The notes under the pieces were generated by a model, which had not been told where the DNA came from, did no database searches, and worked only from the letters and a program-made list of their open reading frames with translations. Below are positions 50,812 to 60,930 of a stretch of 64,000 nucleotides of DNA, one piece after another. The position numbers and the translations under genes were made by a program. This stretch comes from Bin87 sp965197635 (GTDB taxonomy: Bacteria; Chloroflexota; Dehalococcoidia; Lucifugimonadales; UBA3495). Location: assembly GCA_965197635.1 (NCBI GenBank), contig CBDANN010000008.1:868001-932000 (forward strand), read 5' to 3'. Position 1 is the first letter of the stretch. The number at the start of each line of letters is the position of its first letter.

Positions 50812-52920
50812 TCAGGGCTGAAAGCGTGCATAGACCCCACGCAACAACTGAAACGTCAGTCCGACCCCGGCCTCGGTCCACACGTCGATCACCGCTCCGC
50901 AATCAGTGTGAACCGCGCCGGGAATGTACGACCACCGATTGGCGTCCGCCGCGATACCATCTTCATCTTCCAATTGCTCGAAGGGGTCCGGCACAAGAAG
51001 CCTCACGTACCCCGACATAGGAATGAACTCGGCGAAGAAATCGCCCGACTCGTCATAGAAACAGAGTGACTTGTTTTCCACGACCGGGATCACATCTCCA
51101 AGCGTGCGAACCCGTTCTCGGAAATCCTCAAGCAGGGCTCGGGTTCTGGCACTCATGCTGACACTGCTGATGTCGCGGCCGGCAGAACGCGCTCTGAGCT
51201 CGGCTACGTTCTTGTCCTGCACCAGGAGCACGTCGGCCTCGGGATAGGGCCAGATCCCAACAGCCCTGTGGGCCAACTCATTTCCGCGTTCGCTCATCCG
51301 CTCCTCGGTCCACTCATCCTGTTCCCGTATGTAGTAGTTCAACCGAACGGCGCTGTGCTTGAACCCCGACGGATGCTCCCGCTTTTCGAGGAACGGCCGA
51401 TTGGACAACGGAGTGTTGTGGCCATAACCAACCAGGGTCAAATTGCCCAAACGGTGCAGCCAAGTCCGATGGACTTCTTCCCAACCATCGCCCAGCATGG
51501 CTTCCCACTCACCACTCTCGTCAAGGGCCTGCGGCATGACGTGCTCGATGGAGTAGTTACCCAGAGGACTGACCTCATCCTGGCCGTGGTTTTCCAACGT
51601 GTTCAGGACATGACGGCACACCCTCATCAGGTAAAGGTCCCGTTCCCCGATGCCATTCACGAACTCGTCATCCGACGGGAACCTGTTGCCCGCCCTCTCC
51701 CTGACCAGCGCCACCTTGAAAGTCTCGAACACCGCCTGTTCTTCCAGGGCGTGAGCCACCCGCTGGAACACGTTCCAGTAGTTGCCAGTGTTCCACCCTA
51801 GGACAGCACGGCGCAACAGGTAACTCTTCAACAAGTTCATCGCCTGGGTAAAGTCACCGTCGCTCAAAAGATCCCGGTCCCGGAGGTCATAAAGCCGCGA
51901 CACTAGCGCAGCATGGATGGTCCCCAGTCCGCCGGACTGAGCGAACTCCAGGGACGGCGTCAATTCCCGATCTGGCGACAGCGACGGACGGAGAAACCAC
52001 GCGTAGTAGCGACCCATTTTCAACATATCAGCTAGGAGCAATGAGGCTTCGCCAAAGCCGGCCGACGGCCAAAACCGCTTGAACTCACCGTAAACCCGGT
52101 TCGCGCGCGTCTGCGTCGTGGCGCGCTCCGTCAATGCGATGTAATCCCGCAAGAACTCCTCAAATCCGCCCCCGGCTTCGCGGAACACGTCCTCTAGCTT
52201 GCTCCAATACTGTTCGTAAAGCAGGGTCTGCTCATCGGCGCCCAAGCCCATCAGCAGGTAGTTCCGAATCAAATCGCTCTGGGCCAGATCGACCCCGGTG
52301 GAGTTCAGGCTCTCGAATATCTCCTGAGGATTGTCGACTGGGCGCTCCAGCGTCACATCGACGACCACCAAACGGTACACACCCTGGTAAATGGTCTCCG
52401 GATCCACGCCCTCGCCCCGAAGATGCTCACGAAAACGCTCGTAGACCGACAGGATGGCCTCTGAGCTGTCGCTAACTTCCCCGGGGCCAATGCCGTCAAC
52501 CAGGGCCCGCAGCGTGGCGTCATCACGCCGCCTTAGCGCCACCCGGTAATGACGAGCCCCGGTCTCGAAATTGTTTTTCAAAAAGAAGTCATCAATCTGC
52601 GCCACGCTGGGCACGTTTCCGGTCCAGCCGACATCCGCCAAGTGGTCCCGCAGAGCGATCATGAGCAGCGTCAACGTAGTCAGCCGCTGCTGACCGTCGA
52701 TTACGAGCCAGCTCCCAAACCCGGCGCCCACCTGGTCCTGAACGTATACGAACGACCCCAGGAAATGCTGGGCGTCCGCATCGGCCGAAGCCCTGAGAAT
52801 GTCTTCCCACATCCGGTCGGAATGTTCCGGCGTCCAGGAGTAATCCCGCTGGAACACCGGAATCACAAACTGCTTGGGACCGTTGATTATCTGTGCGAAA
52901 CCATGTTTAACCGCCTGCAT
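50812..52920 (-). CDS. GmrSD-type modification-dependent restriction protein (DUF262-DUF1524)
   Basis: The 702-aa protein has an N-terminal DUF262/ParB-like domain (FVIPVFQRDYSWTPEHSDRM; WLVIDGQQRLTTLTLLMIAL, the DGQQR nucleotide-binding motif), a long helical middle, a DUF1524 HNH-like nuclease domain (YSIEHVMPQALDESGEW; HRLGNLTLVGYGHNTPLSNR) and a C-terminal ~120-aa DUF5655-like domain (LCFYDESGDFFAEF). Family members such as GmrSD restrict glucosylated or otherwise modified phage DNA. ATG 52920 follows CGGAGGAATC. The gene is intact, unlike several neighbours. Confidence 0.92.
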   Translation of the reverse strand: MQAVKHGFAQIINGPKQFVIPVFQRDYSWTPEHSDRMWEDILRASADADAQHFLGSFVYVQDQVGAGFGSWLVIDGQQRLTTLTLLMIALRDHLADVGWTGNVPSVAQIDDFFLKNNFETGARHYRVALRRRDDATLRALVDGIGPGEVSDSSEAILSVYERFREHLRGEGVDPETIYQGVYRLVVVDVTLERPVDNPQEIFESLNSTGVDLAQSDLIRNYLLMGLGADEQTLLYEQYWSKLEDVFREAGGGFEEFLRDYIALTERATTQTRANRVYGEFKRFWPSAGFGEASLLLADMLKMGRYYAWFLRPSLSPDRELTPSLEFAQSGGLGTIHAALVSRLYDLRDRDLLSDGDFTQAMNLLKSYLLRRAVLGWNTGNYWNVFQRVAHALEEQAVFETFKVALVRERAGNRFPSDDEFVNGIGERDLYLMRVCRHVLNTLENHGQDEVSPLGNYSIEHVMPQALDESGEWEAMLGDGWEEVHRTWLHRLGNLTLVGYGHNTPLSNRPFLEKREHPSGFKHSAVRLNYYIREQDEWTEERMSERGNELAHRAVGIWPYPEADVLLVQDKNVAELRARSAGRDISSVSMSARTRALLEDFRERVRTLGDVIPVVENKSLCFYDESGDFFAEFIPMSGYVRLLVPDPFEQLEDEDGIAADANRWSYIPGAVHTDCGAVIDVWTEAGVGLTFQLLRGVYARFQP

Positions 52921-53088
52921 GATTCCTCCGGCGCGGACTGCTGCCAGGAACGGCACCGCGCAAACATAACAAATTTTCGACGAATGTGAGGCAACAGCAC
53001 GCGCACCCTCTTTCGTCGCGCCGTTCGGGCAACGCGGTCCCCGCGGAGCGCCGAGCTCCGAAGTCTGATAATGACCTGTGTCGCCTCG

Positions 53089-53505
53089 CTACGCCAGGGC
53101 GGCCACTGCCTTGATTTCGACCAGGAACTCCTCACGTACCAGACCGTCGACCACCAGCAACGTGTTGGGCGGATAGTCGCCGTCGGGGAAAATCTCCGGG
53201 AAGACTTGGTTTCTTCCGTTGATGAAGCCCTGCACCGACTCACGTCCCACCACATAGGTCGTGAATTCCACTACGTTGTTGAACCCGGCACCCGCTGATT
53301 CCAGAACACCGCCAATGTTCTGAAAAACCTGACGCGTCTGGGCTGCGGCATCCCCGGGTCCCACGAGAGCGCCCGAAAGATCCACACCGACCTGTCCCGC
53401 TACATATATCAGCTTCCCGGCGTTCACCGACATTCCTACCGAATAGGCACCCAGGGGTTGGGGAGCCAGGTCGCTGGTTACCGCCGTCCTCTGCAATTCC
53501 GCCAT
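53089..53505 (-). CDS. RidA family protein, second copy
   Basis: The 138-aa protein is a RidA/YjgF-type trimer-forming protein: APQPLGAYSVGMSVNAGKLIYVAGQVG, QTRQVFQNIGGVLESAGAGFNNVVEFTTYVVG, and PPNTLLVVDGLVREEFLVEIKAVAAL. The family Arg in the R-x-P loop region is replaced by NTLLVV, so imine deaminase activity is uncertain. ATG 53505 follows GAGGTGAACGTG. It lies in the defence-like island but looks metabolic. Confidence 0.9.
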   Translation of the reverse strand: MAELQRTAVTSDLAPQPLGAYSVGMSVNAGKLIYVAGQVGVDLSGALVGPGDAAAQTRQVFQNIGGVLESAGAGFNNVVEFTTYVVGRESVQGFINGRNQVFPEIFPDGDYPPNTLLVVDGLVREEFLVEIKAVAALA

Positions 53506-53582
53506 CACGTTCACCTCGCTTACTTTTCGCGGCGCCATTATATGGCACTGGGCGTTTTCGACGCTGCCGAGGCGGGCGTCCC

Positions 53583-53602
53583 TAAACCGAAGCCAAGGTG
53601 AA
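53583..53602. repeat. Single MITE end
   Basis: CTAAACCGAAGCCAAGGTGA matches the TAAACCAAAGCCAAGGTG terminus of the MITE family at 35.4 and 47.6 kb. No matching opposite end is seen nearby, so it is a solo end or remnant. Confidence 0.5.
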
Positions 53603-53980
53603 ACCGGCAGTGACATTGGGTAAAATTGGCGGTGGCTTAGATATTCGGCGAACGAACCGAATTGGGCGTTGCGGTTGTGCATGATTGAGATGGGCCCGCT
53701 GCCGGAGCGGTAGCAAATGGACGAGGTTCAGGTACGACGGCGGATGTATCGGGCGCCGACGCCGCGGGAAAGGGCAAAGTGGCATATGACGTGGCTGATC
53801 GCCCAGAGCCTTCCCGTGCTTGGCATGGGGCCCAAAGTCGTCCTTACGCCAAAGGCAACAGCCTGAGCCGCATCAACGACGGCAACGTCTTCCGCCCCAG
53901 TTGGCGGGTCTTGAAGGTTGCGGCCGGCCGCTTTCGATGGCCCTGCCCTCTGCCAAACACTCGACCAAGGGCGGTTCACC

Positions 53981-54828
53981 ATGTTGAGGATCATTGCTGG
54001 AACATCGCGTTAAGGAAGGAACCCTGGCGGGAACTCGTGGCCATGGACGCCGACGTGGCCCTTCTGCAGGAAACAGGCAATCCCCCACCGGAAATCAAAG
54101 ACCTGGTCGAAGTCAACCCGTACCGGCTCTGGCTGAGCGAGCATTGCCCGCTCCACTCCTACCGTCCCGCTCGGGTGGTGAAACTCTCCGACCGCGTGGA
54201 CGTCGAATGGTTCGAGCAGGTGGCGCCACACCGGCACCGACCCGAACCACACCAGATGCCGGTGAGCGCCCCAGGACTGATCGACGTCGCCACCATCACG
54301 CCAAAAGACGGCACCGAGCCGTTCCTCGTGGCCTCGTTGTATGGCGGCTGGCAAGGCCCGCATCCGAACACCCACTCAAACGCCGGCTATCCCGACGCCT
54401 CGGTACACCGCGCACTCTCCGACCGCACGGCCTTCGTTCCCAACTTTCAGGCTGACGAACCCCGACACCCGATAATCGCCGCCGGCGACCTGAACGTGTC
54501 GTTTGACGGCACGGGCCCAGACCGAGCCCGCACCAGAACCATGCTGGACCGCTTCGACGCCCTCGGGCTGGAGTACATGGGACCCCGCTACCCTAATGGC
54601 CGCCAAGCGGACCCGGTGCCTCGGCACCTCACGGAAAATTCGCTGGAAGTCCCTACCTTCCACACTTCCGGCCCGGCCGCGGCGTACGTGCAAATTGACC
54701 ATGTCTTTGCCTCCCGGGGACTCCACAACATCGTCGCCGTAAGAGCCTTGAACGACATCGACGAATGGGGTTCCAGCGACCACTGCCGCATCAGCATTAA
54801 CGTCGGTGTCGAAGCGTCGGCCAGTTGA
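53981..54828 (+). CDS. Endonuclease/exonuclease/phosphatase (EEP) fold protein, one-base frameshift near start
   Basis: The frame ending at 54828 contains EEP motifs: WNIALRKEPWREL, DADVALLQETG (metal-binding Glu), IIAAGDLNVSFDG (Asp, Asn), YVQIDHVFAS and WGSSDHCRISI (catalytic His). The natural start is probably ATG 53981, reading MLRIIA and then WNIA after restoring one base lost near 53997, because EEP proteins begin with a short strand followed by WN. Without that repair the frame opens in unrelated upstream sequence. EEP proteins are phosphodiesterases on nucleic acids or lipids. Confidence 0.72.
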
Positions 54829-54830
54829 CC

Positions 54831-54943
54831 CAAGTCAAAATCGGCGGTCCGGCGCGAAAGCGCCAGCCCCGCCCACGCCGCAGCGAGGTGGAACAGCGAA
54901 GCCTGCCAGACGTCCCGCCCAGCGACGACCCAGGCAAGGCATG
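54831..54943 (+). repeat. Second copy of the basic gene tail (paralogue of 50452-50561)
   Basis: The frame reads VKIGGPARKRQPRPRRSEVE and then LPDVPPSDDPGKA before TGA, matching the tail at 50452-50561 at about three quarters of bases. In both places the stop overlaps ATGATCG followed by a similar GGCGTC stretch. It follows the EEP stop codon directly but in a different frame. Confidence 0.65.
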
Positions 54944-54985
54944 ATCGACGAGCGGCGTCGTATACCCTCTCCGACCAGCAAGTCG

Positions 54986-55825
54986 TTACGTCGTGGAGAT
55001 GGCGCTGTCCGGTAGGTAGGCGTACCCGACCATGAACAGCGCGTGTTGCAGGGCGTCCACCGGCTCGAACCCCTCAACCTGCCCGAACTTGCCGGGTTCC
55101 CGGACTATCTCCCGAAGCAGCCACGCCGCTTTCAGGTTGTCGCAAGCGTACGCTGCACCGTCGTTGTTCATCCTCGGACGGTCGCACCGGTGGTACCAGC
55201 GGGTCTTGGGCTCCCGACGCGGTGGCATACTGAACTTCAACAGGTCGGGCCGTGGTCGGACCTTCTGACGCCGACAGTAGATCTCCACCAGGCAGTTGAG
55301 AGCACACGCCACCCTGCTGTCGTAGATCGGGAAACCGTCAATCAGCACGGAGTACACCTTGCTGAAACCCGACCCCATGTAGGGGAAAACGGAGAGATTG
55401 TCGGTGTCCGCCGTTTCCGGATCCAACTTCGCCCGTATGTCTTCAACCAAGCCATCCAGCTGTTCCGGCGGCATTCTTCGCCAATCGTCCAGTCCCCTGG
55501 AAAGCGGTATGCCGCCCCACCTGATGATGGACTCGGCGTTGTCGACGAACTTTTCCTGCTTCTCACGGCTGTCAATGACGCCGATGTCATCGAAATTGGC
55601 GCGGAACTCCTGAAGGCGTCCCGCCGTCGCACGCCAATCGAGGGCATTGCTGTTGTCGGGCCAGCGGTACTGCTCGAACGCGCCGTAGAGGGTCGTGCAC
55701 TCGAAATCAGTTCCTCTGCCGCTCGTCCACCGATGCGTCAACCCCAGATCCCCGGTGACCAGCTGGCTCGCCCACCTGGTGAACCCGCTGACGTGCTCAT
55801 CCGCCAAGTACTCGTCTCGCTTCAT
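54986..55825 (-). CDS. Uncharacterised 279-aa protein in defence island
   Basis: No family is assigned. The start at ATG 55825 (MKRDEYLADEHVSGF) has GGGAGGTGCTTT just upstream. The protein is soluble and rich in Trp and Arg (WRATAGRLQEF, GGIPLSRGLDDWRRM), with a central VFPYMGSGFSKVYSVL and FPIYDSRVACALNCLVEIYC, then CRRQKVRPRPDLLKFSMPPR. The last part (YLPDSAISTT) is helical. It lies between the EEP gene and the SNF2 helicase on the opposite strand. Position suggests a defence or nucleic acid role, but nothing in the sequence proves it. Confidence 0.7.
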   Translation of the reverse strand: MKRDEYLADEHVSGFTRWASQLVTGDLGLTHRWTSGRGTDFECTTLYGAFEQYRWPDNSNALDWRATAGRLQEFRANFDDIGVIDSREKQEKFVDNAESIIRWGGIPLSRGLDDWRRMPPEQLDGLVEDIRAKLDPETADTDNLSVFPYMGSGFSKVYSVLIDGFPIYDSRVACALNCLVEIYCRRQKVRPRPDLLKFSMPPRREPKTRWYHRCDRPRMNNDGAAYACDNLKAAWLLREIVREPGKFGQVEGFEPVDALQHALFMVGYAYLPDSAISTT

Positions 55826-56106
55826 AAAGCACCTCCCTCGTTGGACGGCCACCGCCGCCGGCGCCAACACGCATGGCTGCCGAGGCGATTGTGCCTACGT
55901 AGTTCCGCCAGCGCAAGGTTCTCCGACAGGAATGGGACGACCGCGCACAGCAGTACACGCGGCCTTTGGTCGGCACCCCAAAGGCCGCAGACGCGCCCGG
56001 GACCAGTTTCCGCCGGAAACTGGTCCACGTCTTGCGCCTTCGGCTACCGCCAACCCCTTTCCAGTGGCACGCCTCGCGTAGTAAAACTCAAAGGGAGAGA
56101 GCCGCA

Positions 56107-59100
56107 ATGATCATCATCCACGCCACCCAACTGGACGGCAACCTAACGCTGTGGGGCGAGGACTCCAACCAATCCTCGCAACCCCACCGACTGCCGGACG
56201 GACGTCATCCCCTTGGCGCCGACGCCAAGCGTTTAGCCCAAGCCGTCGGCGTTACACCCGAGGACTCCGCCGGCGACGAGGTGGAAGCCGCCATCTGGCT
56301 ACCCAGCCGGAGCAACAACCCGATACCGTCCGAACCATTGGCCGGCCCCGCACTCAAATCGAGGGCCAAACCCCGCGTCAAGCCCTGGCGCGTGCCAATC
56401 CTCAGGCTTTCCAGCGGGCAGGCCATTGAACTGTTGCAACGTTGCCAGGACGGCCGTGTACTGGCACCTGGCATCGTGCTGAGCCACGACGTGGCCTACT
56501 GGCGACACGTCATGCTGTTCGCCGCCGCCCTGACGGCACGGCAACAATTCCTGCCCAACGTGGCGCAAATCGAGGAAAAGACCAAAGCCGTGTGGACGCC
56601 GCTCTACATCGGCGGCGACGCCAACCGGCTGGCTGAACTTGCCAAAGCCCTGCCAGCCTCGGCTCGGGCCCTCACCGGCGCAGACGACCACCGACCGCCA
56701 ACCACCCCGCCGCAGGCCGTCCTCAAAGAGTTCATCGCCAGCATCGTGAACCACATCATCCGCCAGGAGGCCGCCGAAGGCTCTACACGGTCCGATTCCG
56801 TTCACGAAGCCTGGCTCGACGCCCTTACATCGGCGGACGACTTCGTCCATGCCACCGCCGCCCAGCTTCAACAGTTGCGCCGGCAGGTGTCGGAATGGCA
56901 CCGGCCCATCGCCGTGGCGGCCAACTCTCCCTACCGGCTATGCCTGCGGCTGGAAGAACCGCCCGAACCTGACGAGGACGGACCACCGGCCGCCCTCGGC
57001 GAGCAGGACTGGTACCTCCGCTACCTGCTTCAGCCTCACGACGACCACAGCCTCCTGCTGGCGGCGGACGACGCCCAGGAACGCATGTCGCAGGATTTCA
57101 ACCCGGCCGAATTCCTGCTGACCGCTCTGGCCCAGGCCGGCTCCGTGTGCCCGCCCATCGCCGACAGCCTGAACAAACGAAAGCCAGCCGGCGCAAAGCT
57201 CGGCGCGGAGCAGGCTCACCAGTTCCTGACCCATCAGGCGGCCGCGCTGCAGCAGGCCGGCCTTGGCGTGATGCTGCCCTCCTGGTGGACCCGGCGGGGA
57301 ACAAAGAACCGTCCCACCATTAGGGCCGAAGTCCGCACTCCTCCCATGCAGGGCGGCGCCAACATGACCATGGCGTCCCTCATCGACCTGAACATCCAGG
57401 TCGCCATGGGCGACGAGGTGATTGAACCCGAGGAACTTTTTGAGCTGGCCGACCTGAAGGTGCCGCTGGTCCGCTTCCGCGGTCAGTGGGTCGAAATCAA
57501 CGCCGACGAAATCCGCGCTGCCGCCGACTTCTGGCGCGACCGCAACCAGGCCACCCTACGGGAAGTCATCCGAATCGGACTGGGCGCCGACCAGCAGGCG
57601 GAAGCCGACCACGTCTCCTTGGCCACCACCGGCTGGCTCAATGATTTGCTGGAGTCGCTCCAGCAGAAGGGCAAGATCGAACTGCTGGACACGCCCTCCG
57701 AATTCAGCGGGGAACTTCGCCCTTACCAGCAACTGGGCTACTCGTGGCTCGATTTTCTCCGCTGGTGGGGACTAGGCGCGTGCCTGGCCGACGACATGGG
57801 GCTGGGCAAGACCGTGACGGCACTGGCCGCCATTTTGCGGGACCACCAGCAGGGCAACGAAAAGCCTAACCTGCTGGTCTGCCCGACTTCGGTGATCAAC
57901 AACTGGCAGCGGGAAGCGCAGAAGTTCACCCCCAGCCTGCCCGTGATGCTGCACCACGGTCCGAGCCGCGAACGCGGCGAACGGTTCGCCCAGCAGGCCG
58001 CCGACCACCAGATCGTCATCACCAGCTACGGCACCATGACGCGGGACCAGGAGTTGCTGGCCTCCGTCGATTGGCGGTCCGTCACCCTTGATGAAGCCCA
58101 GAACATCAAGAACCCTGTCACCCGTCAGGCGCAGGCAGCCCGTCCCTGCCCGCCGACTACCGCATTGCCCTCACGGGTACGCCGGTGGAGAACCACGTCG
58201 GCGACCTGTGGGCCATCATGCAGTTCCTGAACCCCGGACTGCTGGGCTCCCAGGCGGAGTTCAAGCGCCGGTACTTCAACCCCATCCAGGCCAACCGCGA
58301 CGACGAAGCGGCCGCCCAGTTGCAGAAGGCCACCGGCCCGTTCATCCTGCGCCGTTTGAAGACCGACCCGACGATCATCGACGACCTACCCGACAAGCAG
58401 GAGACCAAGCAGTACTGCAACCTCACCCACGAGCAGGTAACCCTCTACGAAGCCGTACTGCGCGACGTCGAAACACGCCTGGAGGACGCCGAGGGCATGG
58501 CGCGCCGTGGCTCGATACTCGACACCCTCGTCAAGCTGAAGCAGGTCTGCAACCACCCCCGACAACTGCTGGGCGACAACTCGGCCATCGCCGGACGTTC
58601 CGGCAAGCTGGCTCGCCTCGACGAGCTGCTGGACGAGATCGTCCCCGCCGGCGACCGCGTCCTGGTCTTCAGCCAGTTCGCCGAGATGGGGGCCATCATC
58701 CAGCAGCACGTGCAGGAAACCTACGGCATCGAGACGCCGATGCTCCACGGCGGCGTTTCCCGCAAAAACCGCGACCAGATGGTCGAACGCTTCCAGAACG
58801 ACCCCCACGGGCCGCAGGTGTTCGTCCTGTCGCTGAAGGCCGGCGGCTCGGGCCTGAACCTGCCCCGCGCCAACCACGTAATCCACTACGACCGCTGGTG
58901 GAACCCGGCCGTCGAAAACCAGGCCACCGACCGCGCCTTCCGCATCGGTCAAACCAGAGACGTCCATGTCCACAAGATGATCTGCGCCGGCACCCTCGAA
59001 GACCGCATTGACCTGATGATTGAGGCCAAGCAGGCGACCGCTGACCAGGTGGTGGGCGCCACGTCGGAACGGTGGCTCACCGAACTCTCGAACACCGAAC

Positions 59101-59141
59101 TGCGGGAGGTGCTGGCCCTCAGCGCCACACCCGAGGACTGA
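56107..59141 (+). pseudogene. SNF2-family DEAD/H helicase, one frameshift
   Basis: The protein is ~1010 aa once joined. It has a ~560-aa N-terminal region typical of bacterial SNF2 proteins (FRGQWVEINADEI, RIGLGADQQ), then ACLADDMGLGKTVTALA (motif I), LLVCPTSVINNW, TLDEAQNIKN (motif II, DEAQ), IALTGTPVENHVGDLW (III), and the Helicase_C half with SKAGGSGLNL-type LSLKAGGSGLNLPRANHVIHYDRWWNPAVENQA and RAFRIGQTRDV. One base is missing near 58142 (CCCGTCCCTGCC), changing frame between AQAAR and LPADYRIALTG. ATG 56107 follows AGGGAGAGAGCCGCA. It likely works with the SWIM protein that follows. Confidence 0.88.
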
Positions 59142-59179
59142 ACGACCTTCCAATGTTCCTAACCATCAGAAGGAAAACC

Positions 59180-60028
59180 ATGACCTACTACGATCACGAA
59201 TACTCTCGCCCCATCGACGTGAAGAGCGGCATCAGGGCCGCGTCTCGTCGGGGCGACTTCGGTTCCAACTGGTGGGCCAAGCGGTGGATCCAGACCCTCG
59301 AGAAATTCCGTATCGGCGCGCGCCTCAGCCGCGGCCGCTCCTACGCCCGCCGGGGACAGGTCCTTTCGATTGACATCCAGAACGGCGTAGTCGAAGCTCA
59401 GGTGCAGGGTAGCCGCAAACGGCCCTACGACGTTGAGATTAGCGTCCGGACCATCGACACCGACGACTGGGAGCGTTTGCGCCAAGCGTTGGCCGATCAG
59501 CCGGTCATCGCCGCCAGCCTGCTGGCCGGCCGGATGCCGGAGAACATCGAGGACACCTTCAAAGCCATCGGGCTGTCGATGTTCCCCGAAAGGGGCGACG
59601 ACCTCGAAACCGACTGCTCGTGCCCAGACTGGTCAAACCCCTGCAAGCACATCGCCGCCGTCTATTTGCTGCTGGGCGAGGAGTTCGACCGCGACCCGTT
59701 CCTCATCTTCCGGATGCGGGGCATGGACCGCGAACACCTGCTGGGCGAGGAGTTCCGCCAGTCGGCCCAGACCATCGAAGGGCCGCCGCTGGCACCCGAG
59801 CCACTGCCCGAAGACCCGGATGTGTTCTGGGCCAACCCGTTACCCGCGTTGGCCGACGCGGACCTCGGTGCGGCGACGGTGCCGGACATGCACGCCGCGT
59901 TACCCCAGCAGCTGGGCCGGTTTCCCTTCTGGCAGGGTGATCAAGAGCTGACGGCCCCACTGGAGGGAGTGTACGCCATCGCGTCCCAACGGGCGGAAGG
60001 AATCTACCTCAGCCAGACCGAAACGTAG
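59180..60028 (+). CDS. SWIM zinc-finger protein
   Basis: The 282-aa protein carries a SWIM zinc finger CSCPDWSNPCKHIAAVYLLL (C-x-C ... C-x-H) near residues 140-160, and the N-terminal FGSNWWAKRWIQTLEKF typical of SWIM proteins encoded beside SNF2 helicases. It presumably binds DNA or the helicase. It starts at ATG 59180 after AGAAGGAAAACC, 38 bases behind the helicase. A decayed copy of its C-terminus is at 61083-61433. Confidence 0.92.
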   Translation: MTYYDHEYSRPIDVKSGIRAASRRGDFGSNWWAKRWIQTLEKFRIGARLSRGRSYARRGQVLSIDIQNGVVEAQVQGSRKRPYDVEISVRTIDTDDWERLRQALADQPVIAASLLAGRMPENIEDTFKAIGLSMFPERGDDLETDCSCPDWSNPCKHIAAVYLLLGEEFDRDPFLIFRMRGMDREHLLGEEFRQSAQTIEGPPLAPEPLPEDPDVFWANPLPALADADLGAATVPDMHAALPQQLGRFPFWQGDQELTAPLEGVYAIASQRAEGIYLSQTET

Positions 60029-60377
60029 GGTTCCGGCAAGAACGGGACGACGTGACGACACAAGTCACCGGTCAAGCTTCCGGTACTCCGCACGGTACCG
60101 AGTGCGCTGTTACAACAGTTTTGTCAGGCAACCTGCCTTCCGGAGGCCGCATCGGCACGAGCCAACCGCCAACCCAACATCGTCACCGATACGCTCAAGG
60201 CTTCGACCACCACCTTCACGAACGCACAGAACTGGCGTGGTGAGCTGAAAACCCTCCAAGCCGTCCGCGGCAGCTCGACATCCCCGGTGATATGATGAGA
60301 GCGTGGACACTGCCGTCGCCTATATTCGTTTTCCCAGCGTCTCCTGACGCAGGAGAAATCGTTCCAGGAGGTTCTAC
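60029..60377. other. Intergenic region before HicBA-like genes
   Basis: No gene is seen in these 349 bp. It should contain the promoter of the toxin-antitoxin pair; the inverted repeat at 60340-60356 is described separately. Confidence 0.4.
60340..60356. promoter_or_regulatory. Inverted repeat upstream of HicB-like gene
   Basis: TCTCCTG and CAGGAGA are perfect 7-bp arms around ACG, 22 bases before the antitoxin start codon. This is where a HicB-type antitoxin would bind to repress its own operon. It could also form a small hairpin in the leader. Confidence 0.45.
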
Positions 60378-60695
60378 ATGTTGGACAATCTCGTCTTGGA
60401 ACTCCACAACGTCAAAGTGATGATCCAGGAACGCGCCGACAGTTGCGTCGTAAGGATGCCTGACTTCGCGTTGACGGCCTATGGTGCCACCACCGACGAG
60501 GCGGAAGCGAAAATTCACGAAGGACTGCAATTCTTGCTGAAAGACTACACCACGGAGGAAGCCCTGCGACGGTATCTCAACTGGAGCGGCGTTGCGTACC
60601 GATTGGTTCCACGCGACAGATCGGAATTAGAGCCTGCAAGACATTGGGTTGAGAAACGGGAACCGGTCATGTCTTTCCAACTGGAATGTGTCTGA
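60378..60695 (+). CDS. HicB-like antitoxin
   Basis: The 105-aa protein matches the HicB-type partial RNase H fold: VMIQERADSCVVRMPDFALTAYG with GATTDEAEAKIHEGLQFLL (typical TGDTPEEALENI-like helix), then a C-terminal extension. ATG 60378 follows CCAGGAGGTTCTAC. Its last codons overlap the toxin gene, as expected for antitoxin-toxin pairs. No C-terminal DNA-binding HTH is evident. Confidence 0.7.
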   Translation: MLDNLVLELHNVKVMIQERADSCVVRMPDFALTAYGATTDEAEAKIHEGLQFLLKDYTTEEALRRYLNWSGVAYRLVPRDRSELEPARHWVEKREPVMSFQLECV

Positions 60696-60930
60696 AGTGC
60701 TGACCGCTTCAGATGTTCGGCGTTTGCTGGAACACCTGGACTTTGCGCTCGTTGAGCATTTCAACGACTGGGAACGTTACCGGAGTGGACGTGAAGGCGT
60801 GCAAAGTCTGGTCATGGATATGAGCCGTGAGCGATATTTTCTGGACGACATCCGCAACGACTTGAGCCGCGTGGGCGTGTCCAGAGACGACGTGACAGAA
60901 GCGTACCTGTTCATGATGGATCACGGATGA
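60688..60930 (+). CDS. HicA-like toxin partner (divergent)
   Basis: The 80-aa product begins at GTG 60688 inside the antitoxin's last codons. TASDVRRLLEHLDFALVEHF and DDIRNDLSRVGVSRDDVTEAYLF match the first and last helices of HicA mRNA interferases, but the catalytic His of the usual GSH motif is not present (NDWERYRSGREG instead). It may have a different activity or be an inactive partner. The size and overlap support a toxin-antitoxin gene pair. Confidence 0.55.
   Translation: MSEVLTASDVRRLLEHLDFALVEHFNDWERYRSGREGVQSLVMDMSRERYFLDDIRNDLSRVGVSRDDVTEAYLFMMDHG

Noticed and set aside
54806..55015. Plus-strand ORF reading SKRRPVDPSQNRRSGAKAP after the EEP gene
   Set aside because: It is the wrong frame of the duplicated basic tail at 54831-54943.
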